The notes below the pieces were generated by a model. It did no database searches. It was given only the letters and a program-made list of their open reading frames with translations, and was not told the origin of the DNA. Both the position numbers and the translations under genes were made by a program. Shown in pieces: positions 24,628-35,336 of a stretch of DNA of 64,000 nucleotides. How positions within the stretch are numbered: position 1 is the stretch's first letter; the number at the start of each line of letters is the position of its first letter. The DNA is from Ophiostoma sp. CBS 140.51 (taxonomy: Eukaryota; Ascomycota; Sordariomycetes; Ophiostomatales; Ophiostomataceae), in NCBI GenBank assembly GCA_029298735.1, contig JANSLP010000132.1, forward strand, positions 17,278-81,277, read 5' to 3'.

Positions 24628-27600
24628 TTAAAAACCACGTCCACGCTTCTTGGCGACGGGTTTGCGTACTGCACCGTGCACGACAATCTTTTTGGCTGCA
24701 CCGGCGGCACTGCCACTCCCAATAATGGTGCTACTGCCGGCGTCGCCACCAATCTGGCCCGCCCGCGCTTCCCGTTCCGCCTCGGCACGCCGCTGCTCAT
24801 CCTGCCGCAGCTTGTCGCGCGCCATTTGCGACTCAATCTCCATGCGCCGGTTGAAGTCGGTCTCAATAACACGCTTCTCGCGCGCCGAGTAGCCCTTTTC
24901 CTTGACCGAATAAAAAACGCCGCCCAGCTCGGCCAGCCAGCGCGGATCGACGGCAGTGACGGTGGACATGTATTCTTTTGACGTGAGAATGAGTTCGTGG
25001 TACACCACATAATCCGGCAAGAAGCCGAGGCCGTACAGCGCACTGGTGGGGTGCAGCTGCACGGTGACGCTGGTGCGCAGGTTAATGTACTCGCCGATAC
25101 CGCGGACTTTGGCGGCCTGGTGGTAGTACCCGGAACAAATGCATTTCCGAATAACGTCCCAGTCGGTGCCGCAACTGACCATGGGCATCTTTTGCATCTT
25201 CATAATATCAACGAGCTGTTCGCGGACCTCCTTGGCGCGGCGCAGCGACTTGGAGTGCAAAAAGTGACGGGTGCACCAGCTGTCGAGGTAGCCGTTGGCC
25301 TTCCACTGAGCGTAGACGTGCAGATACGTCAGGTGGTCGGACTCGGGCACAAAGAACTTTTCGCGGGCAGCGTCAGACTCCTCCTGGCGCTCTTTGGGGC
25401 GGTAAAAGACGTTGGGCACAGACAGCATGGACACAATGGTGACCATCTCCTCGCTGCAGCCGTACTCCTCGGACATGATGAGCAGCTTGGCCAGAGGCGG
25501 GTCCATGGGAAACGCGTTCATCTTGCGGCCGAGACTGGTCAGCTCGCCCAGATTGTCCAGCGAGCCGAGTGCCCAGAGGTCGAACAACGATGTCGTAATG
25601 GTATCCTGGGGTGGCGGGTCCATAAAGTCAAAGTCGAGCAGGTCCTTGACACCCAGCGACTTGATCAACAGGATGGTGTTGCTGAGATTGGTGCGCTGAA
25701 TTTCGGGGATCGTCTGCAGGTACAGCTCGTCCTTGAAGGCCTTTTCTGTGAACAGGCGGAAAGCTTTACCGGGCCCTGTGCGACCGGCACGGCCCGAACG
25801 CTGCGACGAGTTGGCCTGCGAGATGGGTGTGATCTGTAGGGTGTCCATACCCATGCGCGGGTTGTACACCTTGAGCTTGGAGTAGCCCGGGTCGACGACG
25901 TACATGATACCGTCGACCGTCAGACTGGTCTCGGCAATGTTGGTGGCCACGATGCACTTGCGCACACCCGGCGCCGCCTTGTCGAAAATCTTGGCTTGCA
26001 GGTCCGCGGGCATCTGACTGTACATGGGCAGGATGCTGAGCTTGGGTGGATCTTTGAGAGCATCGAGGCGCTCGCGCACTAGCTCGCAAGTAACCTCGAC
26101 ATCCTCCTGGCCAGTCATGAACACCAAAATGTCACCGGGGCCCATGGACACATGGATGGCAAGGACTTGTTGCACAGACTGGTCGACGTAGTCTTCCACA
26201 GGCGTGCGATGGAACATGACGTCGACGGGGAAAGTGCGGCCGGGGATAGTGAACTCGGGTGCACCGCCAAAGAACTCAGAAAAGCGCTTCGAGTTCATGG
26301 TGGCCGAGGTCACAATCAGCTTGATGTCGCGCCGCCGCTGCAAAATCTTCTTAAATAGGCCCATGAGCACGTCCGTGTTGAGCGCGCGCTCGTGCGCCTC
26401 GTCCATGATAATGCACGAGTAGCGGTCGAGGTCGGGTTCGTTGAGCGACTCGCGCAGCAGCACACCGTCCGTCATGTACTTGATAACGGTGTCCTTGCTC
26501 GTGCAGTCCTCGAAACGGATGGCGTAGCCGACGGTGCTGCCGAGCTTGCACTCCATCTCTTCGCTAACACGCTTGGCGACACTCATGGCTGCAACACGAC
26601 GAGGCTGTGTGCAGCCAATCATGCCGACATTGCCGTAGCCGTCCTCATACAAGAATTGCGTTAACTGAGTCGTCTTGCCAGAGCCCGTCTCGCCGACCAC
26701 GATAATGACCTGGTTGTCACGGATGACACGCATGAGGTCTTCGCGCACGGCAAACGCCGGCAGGTATTCGCGCTGCTCGCGCAAGCTCTTGCTCTGACTG
26801 AACGTACTGGCACCCTCGTTCTTCTTCATGTGCTCGGCGAACTTGTTGCTGCCCTTTTCGCCAGCCGCGTCGGGATTTGACGGCGCATTCGCAGTGGTAG
26901 TCTCGCCGCCCTTCTTCTTTGCGTCCTCTTCACCAGCAATGGGCAGAGCGCTGTCGTCGTCGTTGTCGCCGCGCACGCCCATCAGGTTGCCCAGTGTTGT
27001 TCCTGCCGCGTTCGTTGCGTCTTTTGCTGCCCGTTGCCGCTCGCGCTGCTGTCGCCGCTCGCGCACGACCTTACTTCCTTTCCGGCTGAAGACGGCCATG
27101 TCGCTCTGGAAGTCGCGCACAGCAGGCACAGGCTCAAGCTGTTTGGTGAAGATGGTCTTGCCGTCCAAAAAGGGTGGGCGCAAGTTGTGTACCAACAAGT
27201 GCACACGCGTGGCCTCCTCGTCGTCGGCAAAGTCGGCGCCCATGTCTCGTCGTTGTGCGACACCACTCGTGAGCATGCGGTTTGTCTCCCAGGCGTCGAC
27301 ATCCTTTTGTTTTTGTAGTGTGCGTGGGTTCACGCGGTCGAAGCGGCCCGTCTTCTTCTCGAGCATCTGCCGCTCCTGGCGCTCCTTGTCTTCCCACGAG
27401 GTGTCTTCGTAGGAGCCAAAGGGGTTGTGGTCCTCGTCGCCAAAGGTATGTCCAAACTCGTCGCCCGTATACCAGTCGCGGTCCAATGCCTGCTCGTCCT
27501 CGGCCGAGACGCCTGCCTCGCCTGTGGCGTCGAATTCTTGCTGAGCCGGTGTCGAGTCGCGTGGGTTACGGTCGCCTCGTGGTGTTGCAGACCGGCTGTT

Positions 27601-27984
27601 GTAGTCATCTCGTGATGGCCGCCCCCGGTCGAAGCGGCCGTTGTTGTTGTAATTGTTGTTGCTGCCACCTCCGCCATCGTCGCGAACCGATCGATTAAAG
27701 TTGAGCTTGCGCCGTTTGAAGTGTGGGTCGGGACCGTCGCGGTCTCGTTGCTGGCCGCGGTCCCCATCTCGGTCGCCTCTGTCTCTGCTGTAGCCCGAGT
27801 TTCGGTCTCGATCACCATCACGGTCTCTGCCACCTCCTCTATCTCTGTTATCTCTTTTGTCTCTTCTGTCTCGGTCGTAGTCGCGGTCTCGATCGTAGTC
27901 ACGGCCACCACGATCGCGGTCTCGATTCCGGTCCTGGTCCCGGTCCCGGTCCCGGTCGCGGTAGCGCCCGTAGTCTCGATCCAT
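24628..27984 (-). CDS. PRP16: Pre-mRNA-splicing ATP-dependent RNA helicase Prp16 (DEAH box)
   Basis: A single exon gives 1118 residues, starting MDRDYGRYRDRD. Prp16 drives spliceosome remodelling after the first step of splicing. The N-terminal 110 residues are Arg/Asp repeats, followed by a region with FDATGEAG, RDWYTGDEFGHTFGDE and NRMLTSGVAQRRD, all typical of Prp16/DHX38. The helicase core shows GETGSGKTT (about 431-439), DEAHER (about 528), SATMNSKRFSEFF (about 557), TNIAETSLTVDGI and QRSGRAGRTGPG (about 727). HA2 and OB-fold regions follow, ending in KKRGRGF. The open frame extends 62 codons upstream to 28170. I prefer the internal Met because the extra residues lack family features and would consume most of the divergent spacer. 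Identification as Prp16 rather than Prp2 or Prp22 rests on the N-terminal motifs. Confidence 0.95.
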   Translation of the reverse strand: MDRDYGRYRDRDRDRDQDRNRDRDRGGRDYDRDRDYDRDRRDKRDNRDRGGGRDRDGDRDRNSGYSRDRGDRDGDRGQQRDRDGPDPHFKRRKLNFNRSVRDDGGGGSNNNYNNNGRFDRGRPSRDDYNSRSATPRGDRNPRDSTPAQQEFDATGEAGVSAEDEQALDRDWYTGDEFGHTFGDEDHNPFGSYEDTSWEDKERQERQMLEKKTGRFDRVNPRTLQKQKDVDAWETNRMLTSGVAQRRDMGADFADDEEATRVHLLVHNLRPPFLDGKTIFTKQLEPVPAVRDFQSDMAVFSRKGSKVVRERRQQRERQRAAKDATNAAGTTLGNLMGVRGDNDDDSALPIAGEEDAKKKGGETTTANAPSNPDAAGEKGSNKFAEHMKKNEGASTFSQSKSLREQREYLPAFAVREDLMRVIRDNQVIIVVGETGSGKTTQLTQFLYEDGYGNVGMIGCTQPRRVAAMSVAKRVSEEMECKLGSTVGYAIRFEDCTSKDTVIKYMTDGVLLRESLNEPDLDRYSCIIMDEAHERALNTDVLMGLFKKILQRRRDIKLIVTSATMNSKRFSEFFGGAPEFTIPGRTFPVDVMFHRTPVEDYVDQSVQQVLAIHVSMGPGDILVFMTGQEDVEVTCELVRERLDALKDPPKLSILPMYSQMPADLQAKIFDKAAPGVRKCIVATNIAETSLTVDGIMYVVDPGYSKLKVYNPRMGMDTLQITPISQANSSQRSGRAGRTGPGKAFRLFTEKAFKDELYLQTIPEIQRTNLSNTILLIKSLGVKDLLDFDFMDPPPQDTITTSLFDLWALGSLDNLGELTSLGRKMNAFPMDPPLAKLLIMSEEYGCSEEMVTIVSMLSVPNVFYRPKERQEESDAAREKFFVPESDHLTYLHVYAQWKANGYLDSWCTRHFLHSKSLRRAKEVREQLVDIMKMQKMPMVSCGTDWDVIRKCICSGYYHQAAKVRGIGEYINLRTSVTVQLHPTSALYGLGFLPDYVVYHELILTSKEYMSTVTAVDPRWLAELGGVFYSVKEKGYSAREKRVIETDFNRRMEIESQMARDKLRQDEQRRAEAEREARAGQIGGDAGSSTIIGSGSAAGAAKKIVVHGAVRKPVAKKRGRGF

Positions 27985-28401
27985 ATTTGCTGTCGGACGC
28001 TCGTTTTCCGCGGTGTCGAGGGGCAAGCAGCGTGGTGGTGAGAGGCAATGCTCGTCGGATGTTGGATGTCGTTGAGAAAGCTGTATTTTGACAGGGAGAA
28101 AACAGTGGAGAGGCTGGCCTTGCCTAAAGGTTAGTGGTCGAAGCGCGCTATGGCATGTGGTCGCATCCACTTTTTTTCAGCGCCCATTTATTGTGAGAGT
28201 TTCAAAAGAGAGCCGATAAGATAAGCCCCGCTAGCGACGGGACCCGCTAAAAAGTTCGAGAGGGGAGGATTTTTTTCGCGAAAGCACAGCATCTTGAGTA
28301 TTGGCTAACAAGCGTGAAGGCTGTTTTCCTTTTCTGTTTTTTCCCCCTTTTCACACCTTCACCGACTTTGACTACGACTACCAACACAAGTCACCGCCGC
28401 C
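27985..28401. promoter_or_regulatory. Divergent promoter, PRP16 and PWP1
   Basis: This 417-bp spacer lies between two start codons pointing outward, one for a splicing helicase and one for a ribosome-biogenesis factor. The plus strand becomes CT-rich in the last 100 bases before the PWP1 start, as in fungal leaders. The PWP1 start context is CCGCCATGTCT. Confidence 0.7.
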
Positions 28402-30135
28402 ATGTCTTCCATGATTACGACCACGGCATGGGTGCCGCGCGGTTTCGCGGCCCCGTTCCCCAAAAAGTACGAGTTCAACGAGGACGAGTTTGAGCGCATC
28501 GCCGAGCTGGCCAAGCTGCAGCTGGAGGATGCCCAGGAAGACCTCGACGAGGCACAGGAGGATGGCGAGGGCGAGGGCAAGGACGAAGCTGCAGAGACCA
28601 CAGAAGATGCAGCCACCACTGAGGCCACCGACGCACAGAACGCCAAGAAGAGCAAAAAGTCAAAAGCCAACAAGGCTGCTGCTGCCGCCACTATCGACAT
28701 TGACGACGACGACCTGAAAGAGTACAACCTCGACAACTACGACGACGAGGACGACGAGGCTGCAGGTATCACCGACGGCCAGCCCATGTCCATATTCGGC
28801 AACATCAAGTCGCTGGCCTACTACGAGTCCAACAAGGAGGACCCGTACATTACCCTGGAAGACGCCAACAACGAGGACGAGGACGAGGACCGTGAAGACC
28901 TGCAGATCCTTGCAAGCGACAACCTCGTGCTGGCCGCCAAGGTCGAGGACGAGCTGGCTCACCTCGAGGTCTACGTGTACGAAGACGAGGCAGACAACCT
29001 GTACGTGCACCACGACATTATGCTGCCCGCCATCCCACTGTGCGTCGAGTGGCTCGATCTGCCCGTCGGCAAGCCCAGCGCCACCGCCGGTGCGGCCGCC
29101 AACTTTGTCGCTGTCGGCACCATGGACCCGGACATTGAGATTTGGGACCTGGACACGGTAGACTGCATGTACCCCAACGCCATCCTGGGCCAGGGCGGCA
29201 AGGCTGGCGAGGCTGGTGCTGCTGTTGAGGATAAGAAGAAGAAGAAGAAGAAGAAGAAGTCCAAGGCCAAGGCCAACGACCAGTACCACGTCGATGCCGT
29301 CTTGTCGCTGGCTGCCAACCGCAAGCATCGCAACCTGCTGGCCTCTGCATCGGCCGACAAGACCGTCAAGCTTTGGGATCTCAACACGGCCACCTGTGCC
29401 AAGTCCTACACCTACCACACCGACAAGGTGTGCTCGCTGGCATGGCACGCCGTGGAGTCGACCGTCCTGCTGAGTGGCAGTTACGATCGCACGATTGTGG
29501 CCGCCGATATGCGCGCGCCCGAGGCTACGCGGCCGCGCTGGGGTGTTGAGAGCGACGTCGAGAACATCCGCTGGGACCCGCATGACCCCAATTTCTTCTT
29601 TGTGTCGACTGAGAACGGTATCGTGCACTACCACGACGTGCGCATGGCACCGACCGACCCGACGCAGACCAAGGCTGTCTGGACCCTGCAGGCCCACGAC
29701 GAGTCCGTGTCGTCGTTTGACGTCAACCCGCACATTCCCGGCTACATGGCCACTGGCTCGGGCGACCGCACCGTCAAGCTGTGGAACATCCAGGCATCGG
29801 GCCCGAGCATGGTTGTGTCGCGCACGCTCGACGTCGGCAAAGTGTTCTCCACGCAGTTTGCGCCCGATCCGGAGGTGTCGTTCCGTCTGGCCGTGGCCGG
29901 CAGCAAGGGCAACCTGACCGTGTGGGACACGAGCACCAACGCCGCCGTGCGCCGGGCATTTGCGTCTAAGCTGCCCAACGGAGCTGAGGGTGACGTGGAA
30001 GAGCGCATGATCGGCGTCGAGGACGACGAGAGCGAAGAGAGCTCCGACGACGAGGAAGAGGGTGATGAGGGCGAGGGCGGCGCTGCCGTTGCCAAGAGCA
30101 GTGATGATGACGACGAGTCAATGGGCGAGGACTGA
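28402..30135 (+). CDS. PWP1: Periodic tryptophan protein 1 (Pwp1), WD40 ribosome-biogenesis factor
   Basis: One exon gives 577 residues. The start MSSMITTTAWVPRGFAAPFPKKYEF and the block LDNYDDEDDEAAG followed by MSIFGNIKSLAYYESNKEDPYIT are characteristic of Pwp1. WD40 repeats begin near residue 235, with blades ending IWDLDTVD, KLWDLNTAT, KLWNIQASG and VWDTSTNA. Pwp1 is a nucleolar factor for pre-rRNA processing and 60S subunit assembly; that role is taken from the family. Acidic low-complexity stretches occur at about 45-75 and in the last 45 residues. A pure lysine run encoded almost only by AAG lies at about 277-285, between two blades. The gene is divergent from PRP16. Confidence 0.95.
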   Translation: MSSMITTTAWVPRGFAAPFPKKYEFNEDEFERIAELAKLQLEDAQEDLDEAQEDGEGEGKDEAAETTEDAATTEATDAQNAKKSKKSKANKAAAAATIDIDDDDLKEYNLDNYDDEDDEAAGITDGQPMSIFGNIKSLAYYESNKEDPYITLEDANNEDEDEDREDLQILASDNLVLAAKVEDELAHLEVYVYEDEADNLYVHHDIMLPAIPLCVEWLDLPVGKPSATAGAAANFVAVGTMDPDIEIWDLDTVDCMYPNAILGQGGKAGEAGAAVEDKKKKKKKKKSKAKANDQYHVDAVLSLAANRKHRNLLASASADKTVKLWDLNTATCAKSYTYHTDKVCSLAWHAVESTVLLSGSYDRTIVAADMRAPEATRPRWGVESDVENIRWDPHDPNFFFVSTENGIVHYHDVRMAPTDPTQTKAVWTLQAHDESVSSFDVNPHIPGYMATGSGDRTVKLWNIQASGPSMVVSRTLDVGKVFSTQFAPDPEVSFRLAVAGSKGNLTVWDTSTNAAVRRAFASKLPNGAEGDVEERMIGVEDDESEESSDDEEEGDEGEGGAAVAKSSDDDDESMGED

Positions 30136-33100
30136 GCTCCCATCACGGATTGGAAACTGTTCTGGGACGTGGGGTGTGGGAATCACAAGTTTGGCAGAAT
30201 TAATGCCATCAGCGTTGTTTTTTGCGCTCTTCTTCATCGTTTTGTCTGCCATGCGCTGCTTCGCCAGGCGCCGCCAACTTAATATCTTGCTGCGTGGCGG
30301 TATATGTGCCACGGATCGCCAGATCGCCCGTGGATGCACGAGCGTTCAGTTTCAAGAACACGAAACCTGCGAAAAACACACAGCGTCCAACTTTTTCGCC
30401 GTCTCAGCCTCTGCTCCGCATAGAATGTAGTTGTCGATCGGTGTTCCGAGCAAGTGGGAGCCAAGTTTGGACAGCGGCACTTGGATAGGGCTTTGATCTT
30501 AGATACACAAAAGATGTGATGTTTTGCGGCGCTTGCGATTTTGCCCTTTTTGTCTTATCGTTTGCATTGCCAGCGGGGCAGGGGTATCTTAGATACACGG
30601 AGTACACTCCGCAATGGACATAGATGTGAAATTTCGTCACTCGTTTTACCCAATCTGCTTTTCTGTGTTTGTGTGGTTTGTTACTCTTTCTGCCCACGAA
30701 GGCTTCGAAAAACAGGGCACGGTAGAGCACATCAGAAGCGGGAAGCGATTGATTTGCAGCGCATCAACGGTCCAGCCGTGCCAGTGCCGCCTCTCTTCTG
30801 GACGAGGCCTGGTCATACCTGCATGTCGTATCGTAAAGGCACTCGTATGCACTTGTAATGGTAAGGCGGCCGGGGCGCGAGGCTGGCTCCAATCGTTTGT
30901 GTTCTGCCATGCTTCTCCGAAGACGGGAAGAAACCCAGGGCCAGAAATCAAAATCCCTGGGAGCGATATGTTCCGCGACAGCTTCTGGAACTGCAATTAT
31001 GCCTTGATGAAATTCCTCGACGTGGCGTTCTCGTCAGATGCAGAAACATCGTGACTAAGTATCATGAAATGAGGCGTGCAAGGCGTCTGGGGCCGCCGTT
31101 GAGACTCCATGTGTGCCGCTTGTTTTGTCTCGTCGTCTCTCGTTCCAACGTGCTGTTGTTTAAAGTGAGGTCGCTTGCATACCAGTCCGTCGACGACCTC
31201 GTGTGTTGCTTGTAAGTCGTTGGTTTAATTGATTGTCTCCCTTGCCAGCCCAACTTGGCTACTGTTGATTCAGACGGCCCCAGTTGCCCCAGGCTGGCTC
31301 CATACCTTCACCGAAGAAGTCAATAGCTTTGCACGGTTTATCCTCCGAACAAGCGGCGATGATCGCTTCCCTCGCTGTGGGTGTTTCTCTTGTCTGAAAC
31401 AGAGGTTGCCCTTATCAGCATGGCGCTCGTTCTCGCTCCCTGTGCTTGAGTGGCCCAGGTGGCTCAGTTGACTAAGAACTCAGATGTGTTCAGATATGCT
31501 CAGATGGCCCAAGATGGTTCCCAAATGGCTGATCAGATGGACCAGCGAGAAGAGATAGCCCACCCGCCTCTCTCCCTCTCTCTCACTCACCGTTTCTGTT
31601 ACATTGAAACTTTGTTTCAACCAATGCACCAATGAACCGCCGGGTCCAGGCCAGCCAGCCAATAGGCAACGGCGAGCCGGCGCCGCCCCAGGGGCATTGT
31701 TTCATCTGCAAGGAACAAAGTCGGCCAAAGAACCACTAGCGTTCTGAGATCGCCCTTTTTTCCAGCAGGCCTGGAAAGGGGAGCCTTTCCGTCCCTTTCC
31801 TCTCGAGAGGCGAGGCCCACACAAAACTCCACTGCAGAAGAGGAGAGCAGAGTGTCTGGTGGCCCCACGGTTCTTGCGCGGCCATCTTGTCGTTCTTGGG
31901 TTCTTGGGTTTCTTTGGGAGTCTTCGGAGCATTTTTTGACGTTGCAGTTCTTCACATCCGTTATCCGTACGTTGCACTTCGTGGTACGAGTACATGCATT
32001 TTCGCGTATTGTTGCTGGTCGAATCGTGTACTCGTACGTCGTACTCCCTCGACGAGGCAAACCACACAAGGCCTGCACAAACGGCCTGGGACAAATTATG
32101 TCGGCTGCTCGACTATCCTGAGTAAGAACGCTCGCTTCTGGGCCTCCCGACGTCTCTGGACGTCTCTGTGGTACGTACGTCGTACGCTGTGGCGACACGA
32201 GTAGCGACTTGGGTGGCACACACACATCCCATGTATCGAAAGCGTTCGCCCGGCCCCTTTTTTTCCGGTTCGTTGTTCGTTCGTCTGGACTCTAGGCGTG
32301 TCCGGCCGGCCACTTGCAGGTAGAGGTCCTTTAGACATCTTGCTTTTTCTTGATATCCCTTGGTCGTCCATTTTGTGTGGCCTCTTTTGTCTTGTCTCCT
32401 TGTCTCGTTGTAGCCGGTCCCTGCCGCACCACGTCAGCTTGCAGTTTGCAAGTGAGTCCATCTGCAGCATTTGATGCATCACGACCTGGCCCAGCTGGCC
32501 TTGGCCACATCAACACACTGCTGCAGGCACACATGGCCACCGAACAGAGGGAGACATGCGAGGGACCTTGCAGGGGGAAGGGATAAAGTGACGCCTCTTC
32601 CTGTCTTTTGCAGTCTTTTTTTCTCGTGCGTTGTCGGTCGATGTCTCCACTCCTCCCACGCTGTTCGCCGCCGTCCAAGGCGCAAAGGGGTTCCCAGAGC
32701 CTAAAAAGAAAAGAAAGTGGAAAGGTGGGTGGGCAAAGCCTGTGTCTGGCTGGCTGTTTTGTTCTTTCTTGGTGGTACTTTTTGTGAAGGCCCGTTTTGC
32801 CTATTGGCCAACAGGAAGAGAGAAGCGAAAGGGGAAGCCCAAAGACACCCAAAGACAACAAGGGGAGAAAAGACGAAAAAAGCACCCCTGGCTCAAGAAG
32901 GAAAGACCGACCAATCCCATAAAGCAGAAACATGTTTGGCGACCCACACGCGACAGGGATACAAAGGGAAGGAACAGATTGAAACTCTGACCGCTCGGGC
33001 GCAGCAAAGCGGACGGGATTCTCGCAGTGGAGATGGGGCCAGGCTCCTTCCTCAGCGGAGACGAGTCGCAGTTGCAGTGGAAGACAAACTGAGAAGACAA

Positions 33101-33802
33101 GGGAGGTGCGAAAACAAGAATCACAAACACAGAAAGGGCGGCCGAGAGGTTGGGGGAAAGACAGCTGTCGACATCAGTTGACACGAACACACTGAACACG
33201 CACGAGGCGCACAGGAAAAAGAAAGAACAACCGGAAATGTCTGAGCAAAACATAAGCAAAACAGGTAAAATAGGGCAGCCACGAGACACACGCACACACT
33301 AAACACTAAGACCCAGAACCAACGATGCCTAGACACGCACGACACTCGATCGGAGAAGGTGCGAACGAGGCAAAATGGGCGAAAAGGGAAAGGACCGCAA
33401 CAACACAACTCTGGACCACACCAGAACGTGCGCCGATCGCAAGGACCTGCGTTAGCAGCCCCCCTAAAGAAAGGGAAGAGAGGCCCGTCGACGCCTGGAG
33501 GGAACCAGATCAGGGACCAAAAAATCTCTTCCCGCTAGGCGAGGGCTAGGCTTGCTAGCGGGTTTCTCCCCTGGATGTTGGGAGCATGGTGAGGTATTGG
33601 GGTACCTGAGCGCACGCGCTAAAATGCCGCGGCGGCCGTTGTAGCCTGTACTTTTGTCATGATCCAGGGGCGAAAGGCACAAGCACCACCCTCCAAGAGC
33701 GGAAAAGGCAAGAGCAACTGGTCGAGAAAGACCTCATCGCCATGTGCGCCGCGCACCCATGGTGTTGGCACCCTGGGCCAGTCCTTCCTTCATATGTGAA
33801 TG
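30136..33802. other. 3.7 kb stretch without a supported gene
   Basis: No gene is recognised between the PWP1 stop and the AUG-free leader of the next gene. An imperfect ACGGAGTACACTCCG palindrome lies near 30597-30611. A patch at 31440-31540 repeats CAGATG-like words. The minus frames 31617-32225 and 32331-32933 look like products of base skew. Confidence 0.5.
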
Positions 33803-35336
33803 TTTCCCTACGACGGGGGTTTGTTTCCTCTTGTCTTTCCTCTCTCGTCCCTTCTCCCCTCTCCCTTTCTTTGCTCCTTCCTTACGACGTTTCCTTTATC
33901 ACCATTACCTTCCTTTCTCATCTTTTTCTTTTCACCATCGTCACTTCCTTAAGTTTTCACCTTTTCACCGAGTGCTGCTCGCCGTCTCTCCTTTGAGTCC
34001 CGCCCGCCGTCGCACACAACGTGCACAGTTCACTCTCTTTTTGTCGCAGGCGCGACTATTATTCCAGCAGGACTATTTTTCCAAACACAGATCTCAGGAT
34101 CCAAAATACGACATACGCTCACACGCAAACACGCAAACACACGCTTCCGAGCTGTTACGCATCTATCACTGAATCAAGTCGAGCTCAACATAGCAGCTCA
34201 ATCGCTCCTTCCCGCAGCCTTATCCGATCGCATTCCTGAAACCACAGGAACGCCCATTCTCGACGAATAACTTTCTACTCTGGACCGGATCCAGAAAGAC
34301 CGCTCTTTCCTTCACTCTTTTTTCACGTCATATTTTTTGACTCGCATCGCCAGAGTCGCACCGCCCTTTTTCGGCAACCTCTCGTCCGCAAGCGCAGGGA
34401 GAGAGAAGTCTCAGACCACCAAAGTCAACCAAGTCATCCAACTGGACAACACAGACGCACACGCAACACGCACACGGCATCACCAGCACGGCATCACAAG
34501 GCCCGCAAACCACCCATTTACAACCGCAGTGTTATTTTTAACAAGAGAGACTGCTCGCCTGTCGCCCTTGTGCTAAGAAAAACTTCCGCGCCTGAAGGGG
34601 AATCTTCCACTCGAGCCGCCCGTACCTTCCCTAAACGGTCGTGGAGGGGTCAACGCTTTCTTCACCCATCCTGCACCCGCCCCACCAGCCAATCACAGCC
34701 GCCGGTCTGCCGAGCGTCGCTTTTTGTTTGTGCCGCCCTTGCCCTCTTGTTGTTTGGGCTTTCTTTGGCTCCTTGTTTGCTTCTTTATATTCTCTTATCC
34801 ACCCTCCGCTTTTTGTCCCTTTGGGTCGCCGAAAGAAGACATCGGACAAAGACACAACGACGACGCATTATTCAAGGAACGCTAGGCGACACACAACATC
34901 ACCTGTCGACCTCCTTGTCTCTCGTCTTGTCACTCTTCCTTGACCTCCTTGTCCTTCTTGTCCCTCGTCAGGAAAATCCCCTTTTGCCACTGCGCCCATC
35001 GCACAAAAGGCCGTGTCAACACTGCATTTCACAACTGGTTGTGACTTTTGACGTGTGACGCATTTTATTCTCCTGTCCTCCCCTTCTGCGCCATCTTCGC
35101 TGGTTTATTTGCGCATTTTCTGCTCTCACGTTTCTGAGAATCCAGAGAGCCTCTCTCCTTTACTTTTCACTTTTCACTTTTCACTTTCAACTTTTTTCTT
35201 TCTTACATCCTTATCTTTTCACCTTTTCTTCACTCGCCGTCTCCCCCATAGCGGAGTCTACTTTGAGTCCCACTATCCTTTTCTGAAAATCGTCTTACTT
35301 TTTACTTCCTTTTCTTTATCACTTCACACATTCGAC
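33803..35336 (+). promoter_or_regulatory. Probable 1.5 kb AUG-free, CT-rich 5' leader
   Basis: Reading the plus strand base by base, I find no ATG from 33803 to the start codon at 35337. With the local composition roughly 16 would be expected (my own estimate). The stretch is CT-rich and contains repeated CACTTTT units near 35162-35188. Loss of every AUG over this length suggests selection on a transcribed, scanned leader and not an ordinary promoter. An intron within it cannot be excluded, and part of the 5' end may be promoter. ATGs return in the 60 bases just before 33803. Confidence 0.65.

Noticed and set aside
27985..28170. 62-codon N-terminal extension of the PRP16 frame
   Set aside because: The residues lack the Arg/Asp repeats or other family features. 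The downstream Met at 27984 begins the typical Prp16 N-terminus, and the extension would use up nearly half of the divergent spacer.
35055..35336. Open extension upstream of the Ser-rich protein
   Set aside because: It starts at GTG, contains no ATG, and its translation is Phe/Ser/Leu-rich from a CT-rich leader. The first ATG at 35337 begins the conserved MSLARAFTTRR.
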